Of a DNA stretch of 64,000 nt, positions 49,674 through 58,715 are shown piece by piece. Both the position numbers and the translations under genes were made by a program. Origin of the DNA: an uncultured Clostridia bacterium (GTDB taxonomy: Bacteria > Bacillota > Clostridia > Oscillospirales > Ruminococcaceae). The notes below the pieces were generated by a model that searched no databases, was not told where the DNA came from, and saw only the letters and a list, made by a program, of their open reading frames with translations. The stretch covers positions 185,719-249,718 of the forward strand of contig CAMNXF010000001.1 in the NCBI GenBank assembly GCA_946567425.1, in the 5' to 3' direction. Positions within the stretch are counted from its first letter, which is position 1. Each line of letters begins with the position of its first letter.

Positions 49674-52613
49674 ATGATTTGTACAAAATGCAACAGCGAA
49701 ATACCAAACGGCGCGAAATTCTGCCCCGTTTGCGGAAACGCCTGCGGCGCGGTTTCGGACGTAAAGCCCGCCGCCGAGTCTCCCGAGACGGATGCGAAAA
49801 CATATTGCGGCAAGTGCGGTCTTGAGCTGAACCGCGGCGCAAAGTTCTGCGCGGTCTGCGGGGCGTCTGCGGCGGTCGGCAGCGTAAAGGAAAACGCAAA
49901 CGACGGCTCGACGTTCGGGCGCGGAGATATGTCGGCAGTGTCGCTTGACAAGCCCGACGTGTCGGACAGCCTTGTTGCGGCTATGAATACCGCCGCTTCT
50001 TCGACCGCCGTGCCTATGCCGTCAGACAGCGTACCTGTTCCCTCAAACAGCGTTCCTGTGCCCTCCGGCAACAGTTCGGGATTTTCGTCGGGTTTCAGCG
50101 GCTCGGGTACGGGATACGGTTCGCCCGCTCCTTCGTTTATACCCGAGTCTCCCGCCGCTAGCGGCATGGCAGCTCCTTTTGGAGCAAACGATAACCCGTT
50201 CGGCGATATGGGCGCGGCGGCTATCGTCGCTACTCCCATTAAAAAGAGAACGGGTCTTAAGGTCGGGATTATCATTGCGTCAATAGCTGCGGTTCTGATC
50301 GCGGCGGCTGCAGTGTTCTTCTTCACCAATAAAGCAACGGCGCTCAGCCTTATTATGGGCAAGCCGAACTACGCCGCAATGGTCGAGGGCAATTCAATAA
50401 AGGAGGCTGCGGAAAAGCTGGACGCTCCCGCGCTCTCCGACGGCATAAAGTCCGCGTCGGGTCTTGTGGCGAGCCTTGTCTCGATCGGTGAGGAATATGA
50501 GCCCGATCTCGGCGATATCGACGATTCGTTCGGCGGTTTTGCGGGAATGTCAAACACCAATACCGCAACCATTAAAATGGCTCACACGATGTCGATGTAT
50601 TCGGGCAACGCGATAGACCTCGAAACGATTATTTCCTCGTATTATCAGGCAATGATCGATGCATACGGGATGAATTCCGTTAAAGCAACTGTTAGCGTTA
50701 ATGCCGATATCGCCGACTCCGTGAAGTCCATGCTGGGCGAGGAAGCGGACGAGATACTTGAGCTTATTAACGGTCTGAATGTATCCGCCGAAGTTTCCGT
50801 TTCAAAGGATACTGTCGCGGCGCAGATGGACGCAAGCAGCGGCTCGGCGGTCGTCAACGCAAGGACGGTATTTACCGCCGACGGCGACGTTTATCTGGTG
50901 CTGCCGTTTGTAGGCGACAAGGCGCTTAAGGTGAAGATCCCGACCGAAAAATCCGCTCAGACTGCGGAGATCAAGCCGCTAGAGCTTGACGCAAAGGAGA
51001 TCGAGCGTCTTATCGGCGAAATGGTCGAGCTTTATGTTAAGGAATACAAAGAAAGCGCTATCGAAATGGGCGACGGCGAACTTACCGCGGCGGGCCTCAC
51101 CGCAAAGGGCAAGCTCATCACTGCGGAGTTCAGCGGCAAAAAGCTTGCAGCTCTTTTCGGAAACCTCGCTGAGCATTTCGCTGACGACGAGTATTTCAGC
51201 GCCAAGATAATTGAGTTTGCCAACGAATACGGAGCGGAGCTTACCAAAGAGGAATACAAGAACGAAATTATGAGCGCGTTCGACCCCGACGATTTCGACG
51301 ATAGCGACAAACTGATCATCAGCACCGTTATCGACAACAACGGAAACGTTCTCGCGAAATCGTGGAAGGCTCTCAGCAATTCCGAAACTGTGGAGCTCGT
51401 ATATGTCGACAGCAAGGAGCAAATCACCTTTGAGATTAAGGACAACGACGAAGCGGTACTCTCCGTTGTGGCCGACGTTGTCAGCGACAAAGAGGGAGCT
51501 GTCTCCGTTAAGTGCGGAAGCAGCGACGGCGTTATCTCCTTTACGGTAAGTTATTCCGATATCAGCATCGCCCAATTCTGCGGCAAAGATACATTTACAG
51601 GCAATTATACTATAAGCATGGATATTCCCGACGACTTTTCCGAGAGTGCGGGCGTTCTTTCGGGAATGAAATTCACCGTATCAAATGCGGTTGACAGCGA
51701 TAACACCATGGAATCCACTATCAGCGCTGTCGCGGGCAGCTACGGCAGCGTAACGCTCAAGTCCACAGTTACCGCGTCAAACGACGACGCGCTGTTGGCT
51801 GTCCCGACCGATGTTATCGATCTCGGCAACGGAGAAGATCAACCTGATGAGGCGACAATGATCGCGCTTACGGAATATCTTGAGAGCATCGGCAAAAAGC
51901 TCGAGGAGATGAAGGACGGTCCGTTCGGCGCAATCTATGAGAGTTTTACCAATAGTATAATAGGTGTTGGCGGCGTGACAGGCGGCGAGGTATCGTTTGA
52001 CGATGTGTACAACCTCACTGACGATATTTCGCAGACGATGTCGGACGTTGTGGGCTTCTCCTACAAATACGGCGTTTACGAGGACGATCTTGACGAGCGC
52101 GCGGGTGATATCCGCGACGAGTTGAACGACTTGTACAGCGAGATTGTAAACAAGGATTGGAAACTCACGACCGCCGAGTTCACCGACTACACCAACAAAT
52201 ACAATACGATCAAGTCCAAGGCGGACGCTCTTGAAAAGGATTATAAGGCGGCACAATCGGCAAACCCCGTTGCTCCCGTAAATCCTTCGGGAAGCTCCGC
52301 GGACAGCCTTAACTTTGACAACATGACCGACGACGATCTGTATGAGATCATCAACGAATACGGCGAGCGTTATCTCGCGGTCCTCACCAATTACGAGAAC
52401 GCAATGAAGATCGCTTCCGACGTGGAGCTGGGCAAGCTCTCCGACACCGCCGAGACCACATATAATAAGGTTGTGGACGACTATGTTCAGTTTATCGAAT
52501 CCTATTCCGACGGAAATTACAGCATCGCGCTGCTGAGGAATGTCAGAAAATCTGCAAAGGCGTTTGCTCTTGCGGTTGAGGCGCTCGAAAAAGCGCTTAT
52601 GACGCAGGCGTAA
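49674..52613 (+). CDS. Double zinc-ribbon, single-pass protein with large extracellular region
   Basis: This 979-residue protein opens with two zinc ribbons: CTKCNSEIPNGAKFCPVCG (residues 3-21) and CGKCGLELNRGAKFCAVCG (about 45-63). A disordered Ser/Pro/Gly linker follows with repeats such as SDSVPVPSNSVPVPSGN. A single TM helix lies near residues 200-222 (VGIIIASIAAVLIAAAAVFF), and about 750 residues are outside. The outside part is Asp/Ser/Val-rich, contains repeated strand-turn units and a C-terminal helical segment (SEIVNKDWKLTTAEFTDYTN). The plan resembles zinc-ribbon envelope proteins of Firmicutes with unknown role. It is monocistronic, closed by the hairpin at 52628-52655. Confidence 0.85.
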   Translation: MICTKCNSEIPNGAKFCPVCGNACGAVSDVKPAAESPETDAKTYCGKCGLELNRGAKFCAVCGASAAVGSVKENANDGSTFGRGDMSAVSLDKPDVSDSLVAAMNTAASSTAVPMPSDSVPVPSNSVPVPSGNSSGFSSGFSGSGTGYGSPAPSFIPESPAASGMAAPFGANDNPFGDMGAAAIVATPIKKRTGLKVGIIIASIAAVLIAAAAVFFFTNKATALSLIMGKPNYAAMVEGNSIKEAAEKLDAPALSDGIKSASGLVASLVSIGEEYEPDLGDIDDSFGGFAGMSNTNTATIKMAHTMSMYSGNAIDLETIISSYYQAMIDAYGMNSVKATVSVNADIADSVKSMLGEEADEILELINGLNVSAEVSVSKDTVAAQMDASSGSAVVNARTVFTADGDVYLVLPFVGDKALKVKIPTEKSAQTAEIKPLELDAKEIERLIGEMVELYVKEYKESAIEMGDGELTAAGLTAKGKLITAEFSGKKLAALFGNLAEHFADDEYFSAKIIEFANEYGAELTKEEYKNEIMSAFDPDDFDDSDKLIISTVIDNNGNVLAKSWKALSNSETVELVYVDSKEQITFEIKDNDEAVLSVVADVVSDKEGAVSVKCGSSDGVISFTVSYSDISIAQFCGKDTFTGNYTISMDIPDDFSESAGVLSGMKFTVSNAVDSDNTMESTISAVAGSYGSVTLKSTVTASNDDALLAVPTDVIDLGNGEDQPDEATMIALTEYLESIGKKLEEMKDGPFGAIYESFTNSIIGVGGVTGGEVSFDDVYNLTDDISQTMSDVVGFSYKYGVYEDDLDERAGDIRDELNDLYSEIVNKDWKLTTAEFTDYTNKYNTIKSKADALEKDYKAAQSANPVAPVNPSGSSADSLNFDNMTDDDLYEIINEYGERYLAVLTNYENAMKIASDVELGKLSDTAETTYNKVVDDYVQFIESYSDGNYSIALLRNVRKSAKAFALAVEALEKALMTQA

Positions 52614-52627
52614 TTAATAAAAATACG

Positions 52628-52655
52628 AAATGCCCCGTTTTGCGACGGGGCATTT
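52628..52655. terminator. Bidirectional terminator
   Basis: A perfect 11-bp stem AAATGCCCCGT/ACGGGGCATTT with 6-base loop and T-run, between the 979-residue protein gene and the converging antiporter gene. Confidence 0.92.
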
Positions 52656-52656
52656 T

Positions 52657-54351
52657 TTACGCCATCTGAACGGCTTCTTCGGTATCGGTCACGACCACCA
52701 CATCTCCGCAAAGTATCTCGGTCGCGCCCGACGGGATAATGCTCTCCTCGCCGCGCCTTACCATTACTATCAACAGACGCTTGGGGAGTTTGAGGTCACG
52801 TATCTGTTTGTCTTTCCAGACGTGCCTTTCGTTGATCGGTATTTCGCGCAGCTTTAGGCTCTTGTCGCTCTTGTACGGCGGCACAGAGAGAATAACGCTG
52901 TCGTTCGCCTCGATAACGGTATCACCGCGCGGAATTATCGTTTCCTTGCCGCGCCTTATCATTACCGCGAGCGAACCTGTCGGCAGGGTTATCTCGCTCA
53001 GCTTTCTGCCCTCCCAATTGTGATTTTCGGGGATAAACATACGCATCATTGTCATAAGATCGTCCTCGCGGTAGTCGTTGAACGTTTTGAGGACGTCGCT
53101 GCTGTCGTCGATAAGGTCAAGCTTTTTCGCGGCGACGGGCAGCAGCGAGCCTTGTACGAGCATGGACAGCAAGCATACGCAGAACACGATGTTGAAGATA
53201 TTATGCTCGGTCTGAGTTCCGTTTACAACGGCGAGTATCGCGAAAACGATAGACGATGCTCCGCGCAGACCCGCTAGCGAGATAAACAGTCTGTCAGCGA
53301 CGGGTGACTTGCCGCCGAATACCGCCACGGCAACGGGACGTGAAAGCAGCGTCAGGCAAAGGTAGATCGGCAAGGCAAGCAGAATGCTCTCGCCGAACTG
53401 CGAGGGCGTTGAAAGCAGACCCAACAAAAAGAATACCGCGATCTGGCAGACGCCCGTTGTACCGTTCAAAAATACTACCGCTTCGGGCGGAGCTATCGCC
53501 TTGCCGCTGCTGCCTATCGTAACACCGAGGACGTTCACGATAAAACGCCGTATCGGCGATTTTCCGCGGTAATTTTGTTTGGGCGACTTTGCGTTTCCGA
53601 TAATAATTCCCGCTATGTACACGCTCAGATAACCGTTACCGCCGAGCATGGTCGGCAGCGCAAATGCCAGCAGCGCGAATGCCAGATACATTATGCACTC
53701 AAAGCCCTCGGTCTGCGCCTTGAATTTCTTGGCGATAAACGCGCCGAACACTCCCGTCAGCGCACCGAACAGCACGCCGAACGCAAGCTGTGACATTATC
53801 ATCACAAAAATAGAACCCGTGCCGTCGTTAGTCAGCAGAGAAAGCGAGATAACGGTCAGCATATATGAAAACGGGTCGTTACTTCCGCTTTCCGCCTCGA
53901 GCAGCGGGGCGAGCCCGTTCTTGAGGTTCAGCTTCTTCGAACGGAGCACCGAGAAAACCGAAGCTGCGTCCGTGGAGCTTATCACCGAGCCGAGCAGCAG
54001 GCTCTCCGCAAACCCGAACTTCAGCACAAAAAAGCAGAACGCGCAGGTCACGCCCGCAGTCACCGCAACGCCGAGCGTTGACAGAAGCCCCGCCTTTATC
54101 ATCACGGGTTTCGCGGACTTCCAATTTACGGAAAAGCCGCCCGTGAACATAATGACGATAAGCGCCGTCTCGCAGACGTAGGACGCAAATTCATAGTTCT
54201 CAAACGGAATCTTCACCGGTCCGTCGCAGCCGAAAAATATTCCTATCCCGATAAAGATTAACAACGCCGGCACGCCGATCTTTCCCGACAGGCGGTCGGA
54301 AAACACGCACAACAACAGCACTACCGCCGCAATCAAAATAAACGCCGTCAT
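52657..54351 (-). CDS. CPA1-type potassium (sodium)/proton antiporter with C-terminal TrkA-C domains
   Basis: This 564-residue transporter has about 12 TM segments of the NhaP/CPA1 fold. Motifs include GSVISSTDAASVFSVLRSKK and LEAESGSNDPFSYMLTVISL, where the ND pair is the ion site, and RGASSIVFAILAVV. Two TrkA-C (RCK_C) domains follow: residues about 410-480 (GRKLSEITLPTGSLAVMIRR) and 490-560 (DLKLPKRLLIVMVRRGEESI). They usually bind ligands that gate K+/H+ antiporters such as NhaP2/CvrA. A 30-residue insertion (PKQNYRGKSPIRRFIVNVLG) breaks the middle of the membrane part. Confidence 0.9.
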   Translation of the reverse strand: MTAFILIAAVVLLLCVFSDRLSGKIGVPALLIFIGIGIFFGCDGPVKIPFENYEFASYVCETALIVIMFTGGFSVNWKSAKPVMIKAGLLSTLGVAVTAGVTCAFCFFVLKFGFAESLLLGSVISSTDAASVFSVLRSKKLNLKNGLAPLLEAESGSNDPFSYMLTVISLSLLTNDGTGSIFVMIMSQLAFGVLFGALTGVFGAFIAKKFKAQTEGFECIMYLAFALLAFALPTMLGGNGYLSVYIAGIIIGNAKSPKQNYRGKSPIRRFIVNVLGVTIGSSGKAIAPPEAVVFLNGTTGVCQIAVFFLLGLLSTPSQFGESILLALPIYLCLTLLSRPVAVAVFGGKSPVADRLFISLAGLRGASSIVFAILAVVNGTQTEHNIFNIVFCVCLLSMLVQGSLLPVAAKKLDLIDDSSDVLKTFNDYREDDLMTMMRMFIPENHNWEGRKLSEITLPTGSLAVMIRRGKETIIPRGDTVIEANDSVILSVPPYKSDKSLKLREIPINERHVWKDKQIRDLKLPKRLLIVMVRRGEESIIPSGATEILCGDVVVVTDTEEAVQMA

Positions 54352-54393
54352 AAAATCTCCCCATTTTTTAATCGTTTACACTCTACATATATT

Positions 54394-54423
54394 ATTGTAG
54401 CATATTACAGACTGTATTGTCAA
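54394..54423 (-). promoter_or_regulatory. Antiporter promoter
   Basis: Read on the minus strand: TTGACA (54423-54418), 18-base spacer and TACAAT (54399-54394), 43 bases before the ATG. Confidence 0.75.
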
Positions 54424-54442
54424 TAGCATAAAACGGGTAAAC

Positions 54443-54657
54443 TATAGTAAAACAGCATTTTGCGCTGCGCTCGGCTTATTGTTTTATGTTGCTCGTTGTT
54501 GCGTTTCTTTTAATTTTATGTGCCGCCGCAAGGGTGTAAGAGGTTAGTTGTGATTTGCTGCGGCTTCGTTTATTTTATTAAAAAAACCTCTCGCAACCGT
54601 GCGTCAACACAAAAAAGAAATGAAATGAAACAACAGCAAAACAACATTTAACTATAA
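54443..54657. repeat. Foldback element, family A copy 4
   Basis: The left end (CTATAGTAAAACAGCATTTT) and the reverse complement of the right end (TATAGTTAAATGTTGTTTTG) are similar, as are the inner arms: TTTCTTTTAATTTTATGTG...AAGAGGTT on the left, and TTTCTTTTTTGTGTTGACGC...GAGAGGTT as complement of the right. Inside the left arm is GCGCTGCGCTCGGCTTATTG, the family A end motif. It fills the gap between galT and the antiporter promoter and contains no gene. Confidence 0.75.
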
Positions 54658-54664
54658 TGACAAA

Positions 54665-56155
54665 TCAGAGCATTGCAATAAACCGTTCAAATTCCGCTAT
54701 GCCCTCGCTGCTGCGCTTGAATACTCCCGAATCGCGAAGAACCTGTTCAAACACCGCGCCGACCTCCTCGCGGAGAACATTCCGTGCGGTATCGGCGTTA
54801 AAGTCCTTGCGGCGCAAAAGCAGCTCGTTCGCCCAATCGGCGTGAGCGGCGATCTCGGGATCCGCCGCGATATTTTCTCCGGCGAGCATGGCCGCTTCAA
54901 GCTTGACAAGCTCTTTAGCCAGCCGCGACGGCAGTACTGCAAGTCCCATTACTTCGATAAGCCCGATGTTCTCCTTTTTTATATGGTGAAGCGCGGGATT
55001 GGGGTGGTACAGTCCGAGCGGTCTGTCCTCGGTGGTGAGGTTGTTGCGGAGCACGAGGTCGCATTCGTAAACGCCGTCATTTTTCCGCGCAATCGGCGTT
55101 ATCGTGTTGTGGGGAACGCCATCCGTTTCAGCAAATATCATCGCCGACGGGTTGCTGTATACGCGCCATTTTCCGAGTATGTAGTCGCAGGCGGCGGCAA
55201 GCTCGCGGCGGATTTCCGAGCGCAGCCGAATTACCGACATGGGCCACTTCACTCTGCCCGCGCTGACCTCCGGGAATTTTTCAAGTTCAAAGGTTTTTTC
55301 GATCGGCGCTTTCTCCATGGCAAACGTATAATGCCCGCCCTGAAAATGCTCGTGGCTGAGTATCGAACCGCCGACTATCGGCAAGTCGGCATTCGAGCCG
55401 ACAAAGTAATGCGGCAGTATATCGAGAATGTCGAACAGCTTATTAAACACCGACGCGTCTATCTTCATCGGGATATGCCGCTCGTTGAACACTATACAAT
55501 GTTCGTTGTAGTAGCCGTATGGCGAATATTGAAATTCCCAATTTTCGCCGTTTATCTTCATGGGTACGGGGCGGAGATTTTGCCGCGCGGGGTGATTGAG
55601 CCGTCCCGCATAGCCCGCGTTCTCGGGGCAGAGCTGGCATCTGGGGTAAGAGGACGACGCGGCATTTTTCGCGGCGGCAATATCGCGCGGGTCTTTTTCG
55701 GGCTTGGAAAGATTTATCGTGATGTCGAGCGTTCCGAACTCCGACTCATACGTCCACTTGATATCCTTGGCGATACGCCCCGCGCGTACATAATTCAGTG
55801 CCTTGCAGAACCCGAAATACCAATCGGTTGCTTCTTTCGGAGAACGCTCCAGTCTGCTGCTGAACCCGCGAATGACCTCGCGCGGATAGGGAGTTACTGC
55901 GCCCATAATCTTTGTGTCGAATAGATCGCGGTATGCGGACGTATTCTCGATTATTCCTTTTTCGCAAGCGTAGTCGACGAGTTCGTCAAGTATTTCGTCG
56001 ATAGACTGCTCACTGTCGGCGTTTGTCGGTTCCACCCAATTATCAAGCCTGAGAATTTCCATTAAGCTGTTGCGGACAACATATCTGTCCTCGTTTGCCA
56101 TAAGACCGTTTCTCACTGCGTAATTCATCAGTTTTTGTACAGAATTGCAGATCAT
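54665..56155 (-). CDS. galT: Galactose-1-phosphate uridylyltransferase (Firmicutes type)
   Basis: This 496-residue enzyme of the Leloir pathway exchanges UMP between UDP-glucose and galactose-1-phosphate. It is the long class II type of Firmicutes: SSSYPRCQLCPENAGYAGRL, YSPYGYYNEHCIVFNERHIP, GSILSHEHFQGGHYTFAM (catalytic His region) and HNTITPIARKNDGVYECDLV are family landmarks. No galK or galE is adjacent. The alpha-galactosidase at 40362 would supply galactose. It has its own promoter at 56231-56259. Confidence 0.96.
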   Translation of the reverse strand: MICNSVQKLMNYAVRNGLMANEDRYVVRNSLMEILRLDNWVEPTNADSEQSIDEILDELVDYACEKGIIENTSAYRDLFDTKIMGAVTPYPREVIRGFSSRLERSPKEATDWYFGFCKALNYVRAGRIAKDIKWTYESEFGTLDITINLSKPEKDPRDIAAAKNAASSSYPRCQLCPENAGYAGRLNHPARQNLRPVPMKINGENWEFQYSPYGYYNEHCIVFNERHIPMKIDASVFNKLFDILDILPHYFVGSNADLPIVGGSILSHEHFQGGHYTFAMEKAPIEKTFELEKFPEVSAGRVKWPMSVIRLRSEIRRELAAACDYILGKWRVYSNPSAMIFAETDGVPHNTITPIARKNDGVYECDLVLRNNLTTEDRPLGLYHPNPALHHIKKENIGLIEVMGLAVLPSRLAKELVKLEAAMLAGENIAADPEIAAHADWANELLLRRKDFNADTARNVLREEVGAVFEQVLRDSGVFKRSSEGIAEFERFIAML

Positions 56156-56230
56156 TGTTACACCCCGTTTCAGATTTTACAAGTGCGGCTGAAACAAAAT
56201 ACAGCCGCGCTGTTTTTGGCGACTAATTAT

Positions 56231-56259
56231 ATTATAGCATACTGTTTCGCGTTTGTAAA
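56231..56259 (-). promoter_or_regulatory. galT promoter
   Basis: Read on the minus strand: TTTACA (56259-56254), 17-base spacer and TATAAT (56236-56231). The leader of about 75 bases contains GCGGCTG/CAGCCGC, a 7-bp hairpin at about 56187-56208. Confidence 0.75.
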
Positions 56260-56320
56260 TATTGTTATCAGAGTTTTTTACACCGAAATGGTGCTTTTTG
56301 CTGTGATTGGTTATTTAATA

Positions 56321-56349
56321 TTGCATTTTTAAAAGTTAAGTGTTATAAT
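56321..56349 (+). promoter_or_regulatory. Promoter of the WYL pair
   Basis: TTGCAT (56321-56326), 17-base spacer and TATAAT (56344-56349), 134 bases before ATG 56483. The leader contains a family A fragment. Confidence 0.75.
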
Positions 56350-56371
56350 GTATATAAATTGTGTTTTACTG

Positions 56372-56432
56372 TTGTTTCGTTTCTTTTTTTATGTCCTCTT
56401 GCTTCCCGTGCGGCAACACCTCAATCAAGAAA
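56372..56432. repeat. Family A fragment in the WYL leader
   Basis: TGTTGTTTCGTTTCTTTTTT, then TATGTCCTCTTGC and CGTGCGGCAACACC, match the reverse complement of 46150-46208 in copy 2. It is a partial copy located between promoter and start codon. Confidence 0.65.
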
Positions 56433-56482
56433 ATAAGCCCGGCGCGGCGATAAATTTTGCGGTAAGAGAAAGGAGCTTTTTT

Positions 56483-57754
56483 ATGAGCGGATTTTCCGAG
56501 CTAATTAAAAATTTTGAAAAAACACGCGATTATGTCCGCGACTTTTTTATTTACGGATTTAAAGTCCGCAGCGACTTCGACCGCAAGAGCGCCCGCACGT
56601 ATGATGATGAAAAGCGTCGTGTTGAGAGTTGGCTCGACGGATTTCTGCGATATGATGATTCCGTTCGCGGACGGCAGGTATCAATTTCGGTTGACAGTGG
56701 ACACGTTCCCGAAAATCCGCTCTACAAGGCGTTTTATTCCAAGAGCTTCACCGATAACGACATTCGCCTGCACTTTCTGATACAGGACGTCTTGTATAAC
56801 GGTGCGGCGCTTACGCTCCGAGAGATCGTCGATGAGATCGACTGCCGCTGCGGAATGCTCTTTGACGAGCAGACCGTCCGCAATAAGCTGAAGGAATATA
56901 TTTCCGAGGGAATAATTCTTTCGGAAAAGCGCGGCAAAGCGGCGTATTTTTCGCTTTCGCCCGACCGCGCCGATGAATTTTTCAATGAGTTCGACGGGCT
57001 TGCGGACGCGGTGAAATTCTTCTCTGAAACGGGCGAATTCGGGGTGGTTGGCAACAGCATCTTAAAATCCGCCGGCGCTGAAAATGACCTCTTTTTTATG
57101 AAGCATAACTACATAGTCCACACGCTGGAGGACGCTGTGCTGTACGATATTCTCGAAGCGATAGAGCAGAAGCGCACGCTTTCTTTGCGGACGTTTTCCG
57201 CGAAAAACCGTTCAAAAAAAGAGAGCGAAAATCTTGTTGTGCCAATGCGGATATCCGCGTCGGTGCAGACGGGACGGCGTTATCTTGTCGCGTATATTCC
57301 GCTGTATAACCGCTTTAACGCGTTCAGGCTGGATTATATACGCGCGGTAAAGTCGGGCGGGACGTTCGCGGGATTTGACAGAATTTACGAAAAATATTGT
57401 CATAATGAGGAACGCTGTTTCGGCGTATCTTTCGGTGAACGCCGAGAAAACGGAAACGTCGCGCCGCTGGTTATTACCGTAAAGATTGGCGGTGGCGAGG
57501 AATACATATTAAACCGCATTATTCGCGAAAAACGCTGCGGCACTCTCGAAAAACTCTCCGACGATCTGTATGCGCTGACCATTGACGCGTTCGACCCCGT
57601 TGAGCCTATGCACTGGATTAAGACGTTTATCGGCAGAATAGTCGGGATAGAGGGCGGAAACGCCGCCGCACGCGAGCTTTTCCGCGACGATATCGAGCGA
57701 ATGGACGCGATGTACAACGATAATAAAGGTGAACACAATGACGATATTCAGTGA
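56483..57754 (+). CDS. WYL-domain transcriptional regulator, first of a pair
   Basis: This 423-residue protein has a long N-terminal helical region (SELIKNFEKTRDYVRDFFIY), a winged-helix segment around residues 110-165 (LTLREIVDEIDCRCGMLFDE; KLKEYISEGIILSEKRGKA) and a C-terminal WYL-like domain (residues 230-400; VVPMRISASVQTGRRYLVAY and FNAFRLDYIRAVK). The WYL core is diverged: the usual W-Y-L triplet reads RRYLVAY. WYL proteins bind nucleotides or single-stranded DNA as sensors. AAGGAG fits ATG 56483. The second WYL-like gene overlaps its end by 17 bases. Confidence 0.85.
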   Translation: MSGFSELIKNFEKTRDYVRDFFIYGFKVRSDFDRKSARTYDDEKRRVESWLDGFLRYDDSVRGRQVSISVDSGHVPENPLYKAFYSKSFTDNDIRLHFLIQDVLYNGAALTLREIVDEIDCRCGMLFDEQTVRNKLKEYISEGIILSEKRGKAAYFSLSPDRADEFFNEFDGLADAVKFFSETGEFGVVGNSILKSAGAENDLFFMKHNYIVHTLEDAVLYDILEAIEQKRTLSLRTFSAKNRSKKESENLVVPMRISASVQTGRRYLVAYIPLYNRFNAFRLDYIRAVKSGGTFAGFDRIYEKYCHNEERCFGVSFGERRENGNVAPLVITVKIGGGEEYILNRIIREKRCGTLEKLSDDLYALTIDAFDPVEPMHWIKTFIGRIVGIEGGNAAARELFRDDIERMDAMYNDNKGEHNDDIQ

Positions 57755-58715
57755 GATATATGGCACGTATTACCGCATAGCCGCGCGTGCTATGGTGAAA
57801 AGCTCCGTGACCGAGAACGAGGTGAACGAGCTTATACGCAGTCTCGGTTTTCGCGATTCCGCTCTTTTTTTGCCGCGGAAGCTTCTGCCGCAAAAGGACG
57901 GCTCGGACTGGGGTCTGCTCCGCGCAAACGACGGCGGTACGCTCTCGCGGATAACCGTAAATCCCCCTCCCGCTGTACTAACTCTGCTGCAGAAACGCTG
58001 GCTTAAGGCAAAGCTGGAGGACGAACGTTTCCGTCTTTTTTTCGATGATGAAACGCTCTGGCGGCTTACGGAAATGCTCGCCGACATTAAACCGCTCTAC
58101 CGCCGCGTTCATTTCCGTTACTTCGACAGATTTGCCGACGGCGACAATTATTCTGATCCGCTTTATCGTGAAAATTTCAGCGTCGTATTGTCCGCGCTGA
58201 AGTCGCACGAGATGATTAAGGTCGCGTTTACGTCGGGGCACGGCAAACGGATTTCGTTTACCTGTCTGCCGGTAAAACTCGAATATTCCGAGAAAAACGA
58301 CAAGCTCCGTGTGCTTATCCGAAAGGTGCGCAGCGGGAAGCTGTCGGGCGGCGGTACTCTCAACCTCGGCAGGCTTGAAAAGGTCGAGTGTACGGGTTTT
58401 TTCTTCAAAGACCCCGTGGAGATACGCGACGACAGGATAAAGGAGCCGGTCACGGTGCGCATTGAGCCGGAGCGCAACGCGGTAGAGCGCTTCCTTATGG
58501 AGTTTGCGAGCTTTGAAAAACGCACCGAACGCGATCTTGAAAGCGGAGCTTGTACGGTAAGTATGTATTTCGACAGATCCGACGAGACTGAGGTTCTGAT
58601 CCGCATACTGAGTTTCGGCGCGGCGGTGGAAATACTTTCGCCGCCCGATTTCCGCAGACAGGCGGCAGAGCGCGTGGCAAAGCAAAGGGAGCTCACGGGA
58701 AGCCCAAAGGGTTAG
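57738..58715 (+). CDS. WYL-domain-like protein, second of a pair
   Basis: This 325-residue partner has no obvious helix-turn-helix at the N-terminus (TIFSEIYGTYYRIAARAMVK). A WYL-like beta domain lies at about 140-240 (MIKVAFTSGHGKRISFTCLP, VKLEYSEKNDKLRVLIRKVR) with a WCX-like C-terminus (FGAAVEILSPPDFRRQAAER). ATG 57738 with AAAGGT is inside the end of the first gene. The coupled pair suggests a heteromeric regulator in which only the first subunit contacts DNA; that is inference. The stop codon lies within the terminal repeat of the family A element that follows. Confidence 0.8.
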   Translation: MTIFSEIYGTYYRIAARAMVKSSVTENEVNELIRSLGFRDSALFLPRKLLPQKDGSDWGLLRANDGGTLSRITVNPPPAVLTLLQKRWLKAKLEDERFRLFFDDETLWRLTEMLADIKPLYRRVHFRYFDRFADGDNYSDPLYRENFSVVLSALKSHEMIKVAFTSGHGKRISFTCLPVKLEYSEKNDKLRVLIRKVRSGKLSGGGTLNLGRLEKVECTGFFFKDPVEIRDDRIKEPVTVRIEPERNAVERFLMEFASFEKRTERDLESGACTVSMYFDRSDETEVLIRILSFGAAVEILSPPDFRRQAAERVAKQRELTGSPKG

